Assembly: GCA_946626265.1 (NCBI GenBank)
Contig: CAMOUE010000006.1
Coordinates: forward strand, 1 to 27,332
DNA length: 27,332 bases
Source of the DNA: an uncultured Eggerthellaceae bacterium
GTDB taxonomy: Bacteria; Actinomycetota; Coriobacteriia; Coriobacteriales; Eggerthellaceae
Direction of reading: 5' to 3'
Of this stretch, positions 8,242 to 16,700 are shown one piece after another (position 1 is the first letter of the stretch; each line of letters opens with the position of its first letter). A model generated the notes under the pieces. That model did no database searches and was not told where the DNA came from. It worked only from the letters and a program-made list of their open reading frames with translations. The position numbers and the translations under genes were made by a program.

Positions 8242-8317
8242 GCCAACGTGGCTCAGTTGGTAGAGCAGCGCACTCGTAATGCGCAGGTCACCGGTTCGAG
8301 TCCGGTCGTTGGCTCCA
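8242..8317 (+). tRNA. tRNA-Thr (anticodon CGU)
   Basis: Complete 76-nt cloverleaf. The acceptor stem GCCAACG pairs with CGTTGGC, the discriminator is T, and the CCA is encoded. The D arm is GCTC...GAGC. The anticodon stem GCGCA/TGCGC encloses CTCGTAA, giving anticodon CGU for the ACG codon. The T arm is ACCGG-TTCGAGT-CCGGT. It has its own promoter and terminator and so is a single-gene transcription unit. Confidence 0.98.
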
Positions 8318-8326
8318 CAAACGAGG

Positions 8327-8360
8327 GCGGACCAGAGTTTTCTGGTCCGCTTTGCATTTT
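8327..8360 (+). terminator. Intrinsic terminator of tRNA-Thr
   Basis: A 10-bp perfect stem (GCGGACCAGA at 8327-8336 with TCTGGTCCGC at 8341-8350) with a 4-nt GTTT loop is followed by the T-rich run TTTGCATTTT. It starts 10 nt after the tRNA 3' end. Confidence 0.9.
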
Positions 8361-8482
8361 CGGCACTCTGCCGTGGCCGTCGCCCGGGGACGGCGCATTT
8401 GCGGGAAGCCATTGTCTCTTTCCCGAACAATTGTTGCGACCTGGGTATTTGCAGTTCCAAAGCGTTTCCCGACAAGAAACGT

Positions 8483-8532
8483 GAAACATAGCCCGCGAAA
8501 CATAGCCCGCGAAACGCAGTCCGCGAAACGCA
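8483..8532 (+). repeat. 14-bp tandem repeat (about 3.6 units)
   Basis: Two identical units GAAACATAGCCCGC (8483-8496, 8497-8510) are followed by a diverged unit GAAACGCAGTCCGC (8511-8524) and a partial GAAACGCA. Just upstream, CGTTTC...GAAACG forms a small inverted pair. It lies in the non-coding stretch 8361-9461. The units are contiguous with no spacers, so this is not a CRISPR array. Confidence 0.75.
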
Positions 8533-8600
8533 CCTTTCTGCCCGCGCGCCGTAAAGCTTGCAATAGCCGAAATACCGAGATACCAGGCAGCTCTTAAGAG

Positions 8601-8813
8601 TTAGCCGTGTCTAAACCCTGCAAAACGCACACGCAACTGGAATATACGTGCACGGGGGACGCCGGTTGCACGTATTTTCCAGTTGTGGGTGCAAATCCCG
8701 CAAGTTAGCCGTGTGCAACCAGGCATTTCGCACACACAATCGGAATATGCGTGCAAAGTCGGAACCGCTTGCACGTAATTTCCAGTTGCGTGTGCGTTTT
8801 GCAGGGTTTAGCC
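8601..8813 (+). repeat. Compound palindromic repeat element, two tandem hairpins
   Basis: Two units each begin with TTAGCCGTGT (8601 and 8705) and each contain a long hairpin. A 20-bp motif with consensus RCAACTGGAAWWTACGTGCA occurs four times: forward at 8633-8652, reversed at 8667-8686, forward (diverged) at 8736-8755 and reversed at 8770-8789. In addition the outermost arms, 8611-8652 and 8770-8811, are inverted copies of each other over 42 bp with only two differences. The element can therefore fold as two adjacent hairpins or one long one. It contains no open frame and resembles REP/BIME-type or MITE-type intergenic repeats. Whether it recurs in the genome cannot be seen from this window. 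Confidence 0.85.
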
Positions 8814-8833
8814 CAGGGTAACTTTAATAATTT

Positions 8834-8868
8834 CCAGTAGCCTGAATTATGAGTTCCTAGGCTACTGG
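8834..8868 (+). repeat. 10-bp inverted repeat at the start of a coding remnant
   Basis: CCAGTAGCCT (8834-8843) and AGGCTACTGG (8859-8868) are perfect inverted copies around a 15-nt AT-richer loop. It lies directly after the compound palindromic element and overlaps the first codons of the coding remnant starting at 8853, so it may mark an old insertion or deletion boundary. No T-tract follows. Confidence 0.5.
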
Positions 8869-9047
8869 CAGCAGGCGGAAGGCTCGGCGTGACAGCCCGA
8901 GGCATAATTGACAACATCGAGAGCCCTATCGGACGCACCGAAACGCAGCTAGGCGACTACGGAGGGCCAAGCTACAAGATTGTCGGGCAATCTGTGACGG
9001 CGGCAATAAACCCCGATACAAACAAGCTGGTCACAACATTGATCTGA
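8853..9047 (+). pseudogene. 3' remnant of a protein gene, possibly a secreted or phage-type toxin C-terminus
   Basis: An open frame of 64 codons runs from just after a TGA (8850-8852) to a TGA at 9045 and has no plausible start or ribosome site. The predicted peptide is protein-like: after VPRLLAAGG comes ARGIIDNIESPIGRTETQLG, then DYGGPS, then YKIVGQSVTAAINPDTNKLV and a short TTLI end. Endings of the type 'x-V-x-I-N-P-x-T-x-x-x-V-T-T' are common at the C-termini of nuclease-toxin domains of polymorphic or phage-linked toxins; assigning it to one is a tentative inference from memory. The 5' part is missing and palindromic repeats abut it, so it reads as a decayed gene fragment. A second short frame (to a TAA at 9122) overlaps its end. 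Confidence 0.4.
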
Positions 9048-9167
9048 ATCCCTATGGCGTTACGTTGCGCAGCGCGCTAGATGCCATAACTCACCGAGAA
9101 CGAGAGCGCCGGTTCGTGGCGTAACGACCCTGAGAAGCCACTACTGCCCCGCTCCGGCCCCCGCCGC

Positions 9168-9214
9168 CCGCCGCCTGCACGCCGCCCGCCGGTCCGCCGC
9201 CTGCACGCCGCCCG
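9168..9214 (+). repeat. GC-rich 21-bp direct repeat
   Basis: A 21-bp unit beginning CCGCCGCCTGCACG occurs identically at 9168-9188 and 9194-9214, inside a C-rich tract (about 9147-9215). Composition is sharply different from the AT-rich palindrome that follows at 9216. It may have arisen by replication slippage. Confidence 0.7.
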
Positions 9215-9215
9215 G

Positions 9216-9345
9216 CAAAAGTGTTGACTGCAAATACGCACTTGTTTAGTGAATAATGCTGCAAATAGCGGCTTGTCTATATAAACAAGTGCGTATTTGC
9301 AGCGTTTTCAGGTATACAAGTGCGTATTTGCAGTCAACACTTTTG
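9216..9345 (+). repeat. Palindromic element with perfect 30-bp terminal inverted repeats
   Basis: The arms 9216-9245 and 9316-9345 are exact 30-bp inverted copies, beginning CAAAAGTGTTGACTGC on the left. Inside lie two more copies of the arm's inner motif CTGCAAATACGCACTTGT: a diverged forward copy at 9259-9276 and an exact reversed copy at 9285-9302, which pair with each other around CTATATAA. The 130-bp unit thus carries four motif copies, two forward then two reversed, in AT-rich DNA within a GC-rich genome. No open frame is present. It resembles a MITE or nested palindromic intergenic repeat. The remaining bases to the cupin gene (9346-9461) hold a GGGGGAG ribosome site but no promoter I can defend. 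Confidence 0.85.
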
Positions 9346-9461
9346 AATCCTTCAACGCGCAACGTGTCGGCGCGATCGATTGCTCAATGATGTGTTGTAC
9401 CTGTCCCTTCGCATCATTTCCTCTATCATGGTGAGGTGATGTAAAACCGAAAGGGGGAGTC

Positions 9462-9923
9462 GTGTCGATCGTCAACAACGAATCCGGCGTCTACGCCGCA
9501 AACATCGTGCAAAACGCCTCAGGAGCTCCCGAAATGGACCCAGCATTCAAGGCGATCTACGACAAGTTCGCCAAACGTGTTTGCTGGATCGACGGCAACG
9601 TCACCCCGGGTGCGTTCCAGATGAACACGGCGTGGTATTCGGCGGTACCCGAGCGCGATCCGATTTTCGAAGAGCATTGTCACGACGACAGCGACGAGCT
9701 CATCGGCTTCATGGGGTCGAATCCCGATGACCCGAGCGATTTGGGGGGCGAGATAGAGTTCACTATCGGCGGCGAGCCCCATCTCCTCACGAAGTCCTCG
9801 ATCATATTCGCGCCAGCCGGCCTGCCCCACAACCCCATGAGAATCTTGCGCGTCGACCGTCCCATATTCCATTTTTCGGTCGTCACGTCGGCAACCTACG
9901 ACGGGTCGAACACGTACAAGTAA
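9462..9923 (+). CDS. Cupin-domain protein
   Basis: A 153-residue single-domain cupin of unknown substrate. Cupin motif 1 is visible as His72-Cys-His74-x4-Glu79-x5-Gly85 (EHCHDDSDELIGFMG). Motif 2 is PAGLPHNP with His123. These supply the usual 3-His/1-Glu metal site, so an iron- or manganese-type centre is likely. No signal peptide or membrane segment is seen. The start is GTG with GGGGGAG just upstream. The gene stands alone, with a repeat-rich region before it and the glycogen operon promoter after it. Function cannot be assigned; the fold covers dioxygenases, isomerases and small-molecule sensors. Confidence 0.85.
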   Translation: MSIVNNESGVYAANIVQNASGAPEMDPAFKAIYDKFAKRVCWIDGNVTPGAFQMNTAWYSAVPERDPIFEEHCHDDSDELIGFMGSNPDDPSDLGGEIEFTIGGEPHLLTKSSIIFAPAGLPHNPMRILRVDRPIFHFSVVTSATYDGSNTYK

Positions 9924-9997
9924 AAACCTAAAGCGTGCGGGCGCCGACGGGGATGGACGTCGGGCAATCTATCTGTGATTCGCCGCAACGCTCGCGC

Positions 9998-10003
9998 TAT
10001 ACT
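9998..10003 (+). promoter_or_regulatory. Probable -10 element of the glycogen operon
   Basis: TATACT lies 36 bp upstream of the glgB start chosen here, with transcription expected near 10010. The -35 region is poor (TGATTC or TGTGAT at 16-18 bp), so an activator or another sigma factor may be needed. Its position supports a TTG start at 10040 rather than the longer open frame that begins upstream. Confidence 0.5.
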
Positions 10004-10039
10004 TTAGGGCATTGGCAAAGCGGCAAAAAGGAGTCTGCA

Positions 10040-12040
10040 TTGAAACAAGGTGATGTCTCGGACGAAGTTCTGGCTTCCGGGCTGCCTGAAGCTGACCTTT
10101 ACCTGTTCGGGAGGGGTGAGGCGCAGCGAGCGTATCTCGTGTTCGGCTGTCACAAGGTGTCCGGCCCAGATGATGTCGAGTCTCTTTACAGGTTCGCCGT
10201 ATGGGCGCCGAACGCCAAGGGCGTCAGCGTCGTGGGCGACTTCAACGAGTGGGATGCGTCGGCCAACCCGATGGAGCAAGTGCGCGAAGGAATCTGGTCG
10301 TGCATCGTTTCGGGGCTCGAGGACGGTTCCACGTACAAGTATAGCATCATAGGCGCCGATGGAAAAGTCCGGCTCAAAGCAGACCCGTATGCCTTCCATT
10401 CGGAAAACGGCCTTGCCACCGCCTCGAAGGTATGGGACCTTTCGGGCTACGACTGGAGCGATGGCGAGTGGCTCGCAAAGCAGGAGCACGCAGACGTGCT
10501 CCACGAGCCAATGTCCATCTACGAGCTTCACCTGGGATCGTGGCGCGTCGGCGAGAACGAGACGTACCCGAACTACCGCGTCGTCGCGGACCAGCTGGTG
10601 GAGTACTGCAAGAAGATGGGCTACACCCACGTCGAGCTCATGCCCGTCACCGAGTATCCGTTCCCTGCCTCATGGGGCTACCAGGCGACCGGCTATTTCT
10701 CGCCGAGCTCCCGTTACGGCACTCCCCAAGATTTCATGTACCTGGTCGACGCCCTGCACGGCGCAGGCGTCGGCGTCATCGTCGACTGGGTTCCGGCGCA
10801 CTTCCCGAAGGACGATTTCGCGCTCGCCCGCTTCGACGGCTCGCCGCTCTACGAATACGCCGACCCTCGCAAGGGCGAGCATGCGGAATGGGGGACGCTC
10901 GTCTTCGATTACACGAAACCGCAAGTCCAAAGCTTTCTCGTGTCGTCGGCGATGTTCTTTTTCGACTTGTACCACGTGGACGGAATCCGTGTCGACGCCG
11001 TCACGTCGATGCTGTACCTCGACTACGCCCGGACGGAATGGGTTCCCAACGAGAACGGCGGCAACATCAACCTCGAGGCGGTCGCGTTTATCCAGAAGCT
11101 GAACTCCGCCGTGCTCGGAAGCTATCCGGGCGTCGTGATGATCGCCGAGGAATCGACGGCGTTTCCGCTGGTGACCTGCCCGCCCTACGATGGCGGCCTC
11201 GGGTTCACGTTCAAGTGGGACATGGGCTTCATGCACGACATGCTTGAATACTGCGCCATGGATCCCTTGTTCAGGCGCGGAAGCCATGACAAGCTGACGT
11301 TCGGCATGATGTACGCGTTCTCGGAGAACTACGTGCTCGCGTTCAGCCACGACGAGGTCGTGCACGGCAAGAAGTCGATGGTCGACAAGATGTTCGGCGA
11401 GTACCTCCAGAAATTCGCGACGCTGCGCGCCTTGATGGGGTGGCAGTTCGGCAGGCCTGGGAAAAAGCTCACGTTCATGGGCTCCGAATTCGCCCAGTTC
11501 ATCGAATGGGACTACAAGAAGCAGCTCGATTGGTTCCTGCTTGACTACCCCATCCATTCGGGCATGCAGGCGTATTCGGCCGAGTTGAACGCGTTCTACC
11601 GCAGCCATCCGGCTTTATGGAAAATCGACGACGGCTGGGCCGGGTTCGGCTGGGCCAACGTCGACGACCGCGACGAGAGCTCGATCGCGTTCGTGAGGTA
11701 CGCCAACGACGGAAGCCCCGACGTGCTGTGCTGCTACAACTTCACGCCGAACCCCGTCGAGGGGTTCGTGGTCGGCTTGCCTGCCGAGGGCAAGCTCACC
11801 GAGGTCCTGAACAGCGACGACACGCGGTTTGGAGGCACGGGGGTTTCAAACTCCAAGCCCATCACCGTCGGCGACGAGCCGTTCGGGGGCCAGCCGTGCA
11901 GCGCATCGGTCGACCTCCCGCCGCTTTCCGCGGTGTATTTCGAGTACAAGAAGACGAAGAAGCGCAAGACGAAATCGCGTGTGAAAACTGATGGCAAGTC
12001 TGGGAAAAAAGCCCACAAGAATATCGAGGAGGATGCATGA
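10040..12040 (+). CDS. glgB: 1,4-alpha-glucan branching enzyme
   Basis: Transfers alpha-1,4 segments to make the alpha-1,6 branches of glycogen. The 666-residue protein has an N-terminal CBM48/early-set domain (about 45-125, with FAVWAPNAKGVSVVGDFNEW) and a GH13 barrel. Catalytic residues visible are Asp319 (DGIRVDAV), Glu370 (MIAEEST) and Asp438 (FSHDEVVHG). The C-terminal beta domain is followed by an unusual Lys-rich tail of about 30 residues starting YKKTKKRKTKSR. The TTG start at 10040 is supported by AAAAAGGAG 6 nt upstream and by the TATACT element between it and the more upstream in-frame candidate. Its stop overlaps the glgC start (ATGA). It is the first gene of glgBCDAP. Confidence 0.96.
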   Translation: MKQGDVSDEVLASGLPEADLYLFGRGEAQRAYLVFGCHKVSGPDDVESLYRFAVWAPNAKGVSVVGDFNEWDASANPMEQVREGIWSCIVSGLEDGSTYKYSIIGADGKVRLKADPYAFHSENGLATASKVWDLSGYDWSDGEWLAKQEHADVLHEPMSIYELHLGSWRVGENETYPNYRVVADQLVEYCKKMGYTHVELMPVTEYPFPASWGYQATGYFSPSSRYGTPQDFMYLVDALHGAGVGVIVDWVPAHFPKDDFALARFDGSPLYEYADPRKGEHAEWGTLVFDYTKPQVQSFLVSSAMFFFDLYHVDGIRVDAVTSMLYLDYARTEWVPNENGGNINLEAVAFIQKLNSAVLGSYPGVVMIAEESTAFPLVTCPPYDGGLGFTFKWDMGFMHDMLEYCAMDPLFRRGSHDKLTFGMMYAFSENYVLAFSHDEVVHGKKSMVDKMFGEYLQKFATLRALMGWQFGRPGKKLTFMGSEFAQFIEWDYKKQLDWFLLDYPIHSGMQAYSAELNAFYRSHPALWKIDDGWAGFGWANVDDRDESSIAFVRYANDGSPDVLCCYNFTPNPVEGFVVGLPAEGKLTEVLNSDDTRFGGTGVSNSKPITVGDEPFGGQPCSASVDLPPLSAVYFEYKKTKKRKTKSRVKTDGKSGKKAHKNIEEDA

Positions 12041-13251
12041 GCGAACGTAAAGAATGCGTGGCTATGATTCTAGCCGGCGGTCAAGGAAGTCGTTTGGGCG
12101 TTCTGACCAGGTGGCGTGCGAAGCCGGCGGTGCCCTATGGAGGAAAGTACCGCATCATCGACTTCCCGTTGTCGAACTGCACGAACTCGGGCATCGACGT
12201 TGTGGGCGTGCTCACGCAATACGAGCCGTTTGCGCTGAACAGCTACATCGGCAACGGTGCCCCGTGGGACCTGAACAGCAACAACGGCGGCGCGTACGTG
12301 CTGTCGCCCTACACGCGCGTGGGTGACGAGGGCCGTTGGTACGAGGGGACGGCTGACGCCATCTACCAGAACATCCGGTTCATCGACCGGTTCGACCCCG
12401 AGTACGTCGTCGTGCTCTCGGGCGACCATATCTACAAGATGGACTACAGTGCCATGATCCAGTTCCACAAGGACAACAACGCGGACACCACCATCGCCGT
12501 CATGCCCGTGCCGATTGAGGAAGCGAGCCGGTTCGGCATCCTGGCAACCGACGACGAGGGCCGCGTCACCGACTTCGTCGAGAAGCCGGCCAATCCTCCC
12601 AGCAATCTCGCCTCAATGGGCATCTACGTGTTCAGCTGGCAGATAGCTCGCGAGTACCTCGTGAACGACGCCGCATCCGACGCAAGCAGCCACGATTTCG
12701 GCAAGGACGTCATCCCGGCGATGCTGGCCGGCGACGAGCGCCTGTTCGCGTTCCGGTTCGAAGGCTACTGGCGCGACGTCGGCACGATCGACAGCCTGTG
12801 GGAAGCCAACATGGACCTGCTCGACAGCACGTCCGGGCTCGATTTGGCTGACAATACATGGAAGATTTACTCCCGCAACCCGAACTTGCCGGCAGCGCGC
12901 ATCGGCTTCGGCGCCAGCCTCGACGAGTGCATGGTCGCGGAAGGCTGCGGCGTAGAGGGGTCGGTCAAGCACAGCTTGCTGTTCCAAGACGTCTACGTCG
13001 GCAAGGGCGCGAAGGTCATCGACAGCGTCATCATGGCGGGCGCCAACATCGGTGACGGCGCAGTCATCGAACGCGCCGTGGTTGCCGAAGGGGTCGAGGT
13101 CGGCGCGAATGCCCGCATCGGCGAGCCGGACGGCGATTTCGTCGTCTTGGGCCCCGGGTCTCATATCGAGGCGGGCGTCAAGGTGGCGGCGGGCGTGTCC
13201 GTCGAGCCCGACGCGATCGTCAGGTCCACATCCGAATCGAACGAGCAATAG
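12037..13251 (+). CDS. glgC: Glucose-1-phosphate adenylyltransferase, catalytic subunit
   Basis: Makes ADP-glucose from glucose-1-phosphate and ATP, the committed step of bacterial glycogen synthesis. The 404-residue protein has the nucleotidyltransferase signature GGQGSRL (14-20), YEGTADA (102-108), the metal-site Asp130 in SGDHIYKMD and FVEKP (180-184). A C-terminal left-handed beta-helix (about 285-395) carries the hexapeptide repeats typical of the family. The start ATG overlaps the glgB stop by 4 bp and is preceded by GAGGAGG. It is followed after 12 bp by glgD, the expected partner subunit, so the active enzyme is probably a GlgC-GlgD heterotetramer as described in Firmicutes. Confidence 0.97.
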   Translation: MSERKECVAMILAGGQGSRLGVLTRWRAKPAVPYGGKYRIIDFPLSNCTNSGIDVVGVLTQYEPFALNSYIGNGAPWDLNSNNGGAYVLSPYTRVGDEGRWYEGTADAIYQNIRFIDRFDPEYVVVLSGDHIYKMDYSAMIQFHKDNNADTTIAVMPVPIEEASRFGILATDDEGRVTDFVEKPANPPSNLASMGIYVFSWQIAREYLVNDAASDASSHDFGKDVIPAMLAGDERLFAFRFEGYWRDVGTIDSLWEANMDLLDSTSGLDLADNTWKIYSRNPNLPAARIGFGASLDECMVAEGCGVEGSVKHSLLFQDVYVGKGAKVIDSVIMAGANIGDGAVIERAVVAEGVEVGANARIGEPDGDFVVLGPGSHIEAGVKVAAGVSVEPDAIVRSTSESNEQ

Positions 13252-13263
13252 GGGGCGCTCATT

Positions 13264-14388
13264 ATGAAAGACACCTTTGCCATTGTCTACGCTGGTCATG
13301 GTAATCCTCTGCTGGGCGACCTGATTGCGCATCGCGCCGTGGCGGCGCTGCCTTTGGCCGGCCGTTTCCGCACCATCGACGTGCTGCTCTCGAACATTTC
13401 CCAAAGCGGCGTCCGCAACGTGGGCGTCATCATGCAGCGTAACTTCCAATCGCTCGTCGAGCACATCGGCTCGGGCGACGCGTGGGACTTGAGCAGCAAG
13501 AGCGGTGGAGTCGCGTTGCTCACGCCGTTCGACCAGGGGCTGGGCACCGGTTTGTACCAGAGCTTCGGCGACGCCCTGTTCGCGAAGCGCTACTACATCA
13601 ATCGCCAGCATGCCAAGTACGCCTTGCTCCTGGCGTCCGACATGGTCTACCGCGCCGACTACAACGAGCTGCTCGAGCACCATATCGCGACAGGTGCCGA
13701 CCTGACCGTGCTCTACTCGCGCGAGCTGCGCCTGGCGAAAGGTGACCCGACGCATTTGGCCAACTTGAAAATCGACGAGGACGGCTGGGTGACGGGGGCC
13801 GAGTTCGGGCCCGTCGGCTCTGAAGGCGGCTGCTTCAACCTGGGCGCTTGCATCATGGAGAAGGACTTGTTGCTTCGTCTCGTCGAGGATGCATGCGCAG
13901 AGGGTCGCTACAACTTCGTGACCGACATCATCGAGCCCGCCTTCGGCGACCACAAGGTCGCTGCGCTCGAGCACAAGGGCTACTCGGCTCGTCTGACGAG
14001 CGTGAAATCGTATTTCGACATGACGCGCGACATGCTCGACTACGACGTGCGCCGGGAGCTGTTCTACGAGAACGGCCCGGTCTACACGCGCGTTATGGAC
14101 GCGCCGCCCGTGCGCTATTCGGGTGGTTGCGAGGTCGAGAACAGCGTGTTCGGCAACGGCTGCATCATCGAAGGCCGCGTCGTTGGCAGTGTCGTGTTCC
14201 GTGGCGTTACTATCGAAAATGGCGCCGACGTCGAGAATTGCGTTATCATGCAGGATTCGTACATCGGGGCAGGCGCTCATTTGCGCAATGCCATTATCGA
14301 CAAGGACGTTGTCGTGCATCCCGGCGCTCGCGTCGTCGGCACTCCCGACACGCTCGCCGTCGTCCGCAAGGCCTCGATTGTCGAATAG
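13264..14388 (+). CDS. glgD: GlgD, non-catalytic partner of ADP-glucose pyrophosphorylase
   Basis: A 374-residue paralogue of GlgC. The pyrophosphorylase loop that should read GGxGxRL is replaced by AGHGNPLL (10-17), lacking the catalytic Arg. This is characteristic of GlgD, which modulates GlgC rather than making ADP-glucose itself. The remaining nucleotidyltransferase fold (YQSFGDALF, LLASDMVYRADY) and the C-terminal beta-helix (from about 285) are preserved. It starts 12 bp after glgC. A hairpin (14423-14448) separates it from glgA. GlgD is well known in Firmicutes and unusual among actinobacteria outside this class. Confidence 0.95.
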   Translation: MKDTFAIVYAGHGNPLLGDLIAHRAVAALPLAGRFRTIDVLLSNISQSGVRNVGVIMQRNFQSLVEHIGSGDAWDLSSKSGGVALLTPFDQGLGTGLYQSFGDALFAKRYYINRQHAKYALLLASDMVYRADYNELLEHHIATGADLTVLYSRELRLAKGDPTHLANLKIDEDGWVTGAEFGPVGSEGGCFNLGACIMEKDLLLRLVEDACAEGRYNFVTDIIEPAFGDHKVAALEHKGYSARLTSVKSYFDMTRDMLDYDVRRELFYENGPVYTRVMDAPPVRYSGGCEVENSVFGNGCIIEGRVVGSVVFRGVTIENGADVENCVIMQDSYIGAGAHLRNAIIDKDVVVHPGARVVGTPDTLAVVRKASIVE

Positions 14389-14422
14389 CGCTTATCGTTA
14401 CAAGAGAAGTGTTCAATAGCGG

Positions 14423-14448
14423 TGAGTCGGGGGATTTCCCCCGACTCA
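14423..14448 (+). terminator. Hairpin between glgD and glgA, possible attenuator
   Basis: TGAGTCGGGGG (14423-14433) pairs perfectly with CCCCCGACTCA (14438-14448) around a 4-nt loop. It is followed by only TTCAT, so it is a weak terminator at best. It could lower or stabilise expression of glgA and glgP relative to glgBCD. The glgA ribosome site begins about 10 nt later. Confidence 0.5.
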
Positions 14449-14471
14449 TTCATGAGTAGAAGGGACTTAAT

Positions 14472-16646
<2,175 letters not shown>

Positions 16647-16700
16647 AGACGCGGGGCCGGCTTACCTGGCGGGACGGCCCGAAGAAGACTAGAAAGCAAA

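Noticed and set aside
8107..8475. Minus-strand open frame of 122 codons across the tRNA-Thr
   Set aside because: It is antisense to the tRNA and encodes the familiar spurious DRTRTGDLRITSALLYQLSH-type peptide that arises from tRNA genes; it has no independent support.
8483..9345. Possible CRISPR array in the repeat-rich stretch
   Set aside because: The 14-bp units are contiguous without spacers, the palindromic motifs are inverted rather than direct, and no cas genes are nearby.
9935..10039. Upstream start for glgB
   Set aside because: The extra residues are not GlgB-like, and the TATACT promoter element falls between this start and the TTG with a good ribosome site.
12613..14319. Minus-strand 568-codon frame opposite glgC/glgD
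   Set aside because: Antisense shadow spanning two well-supported genes.
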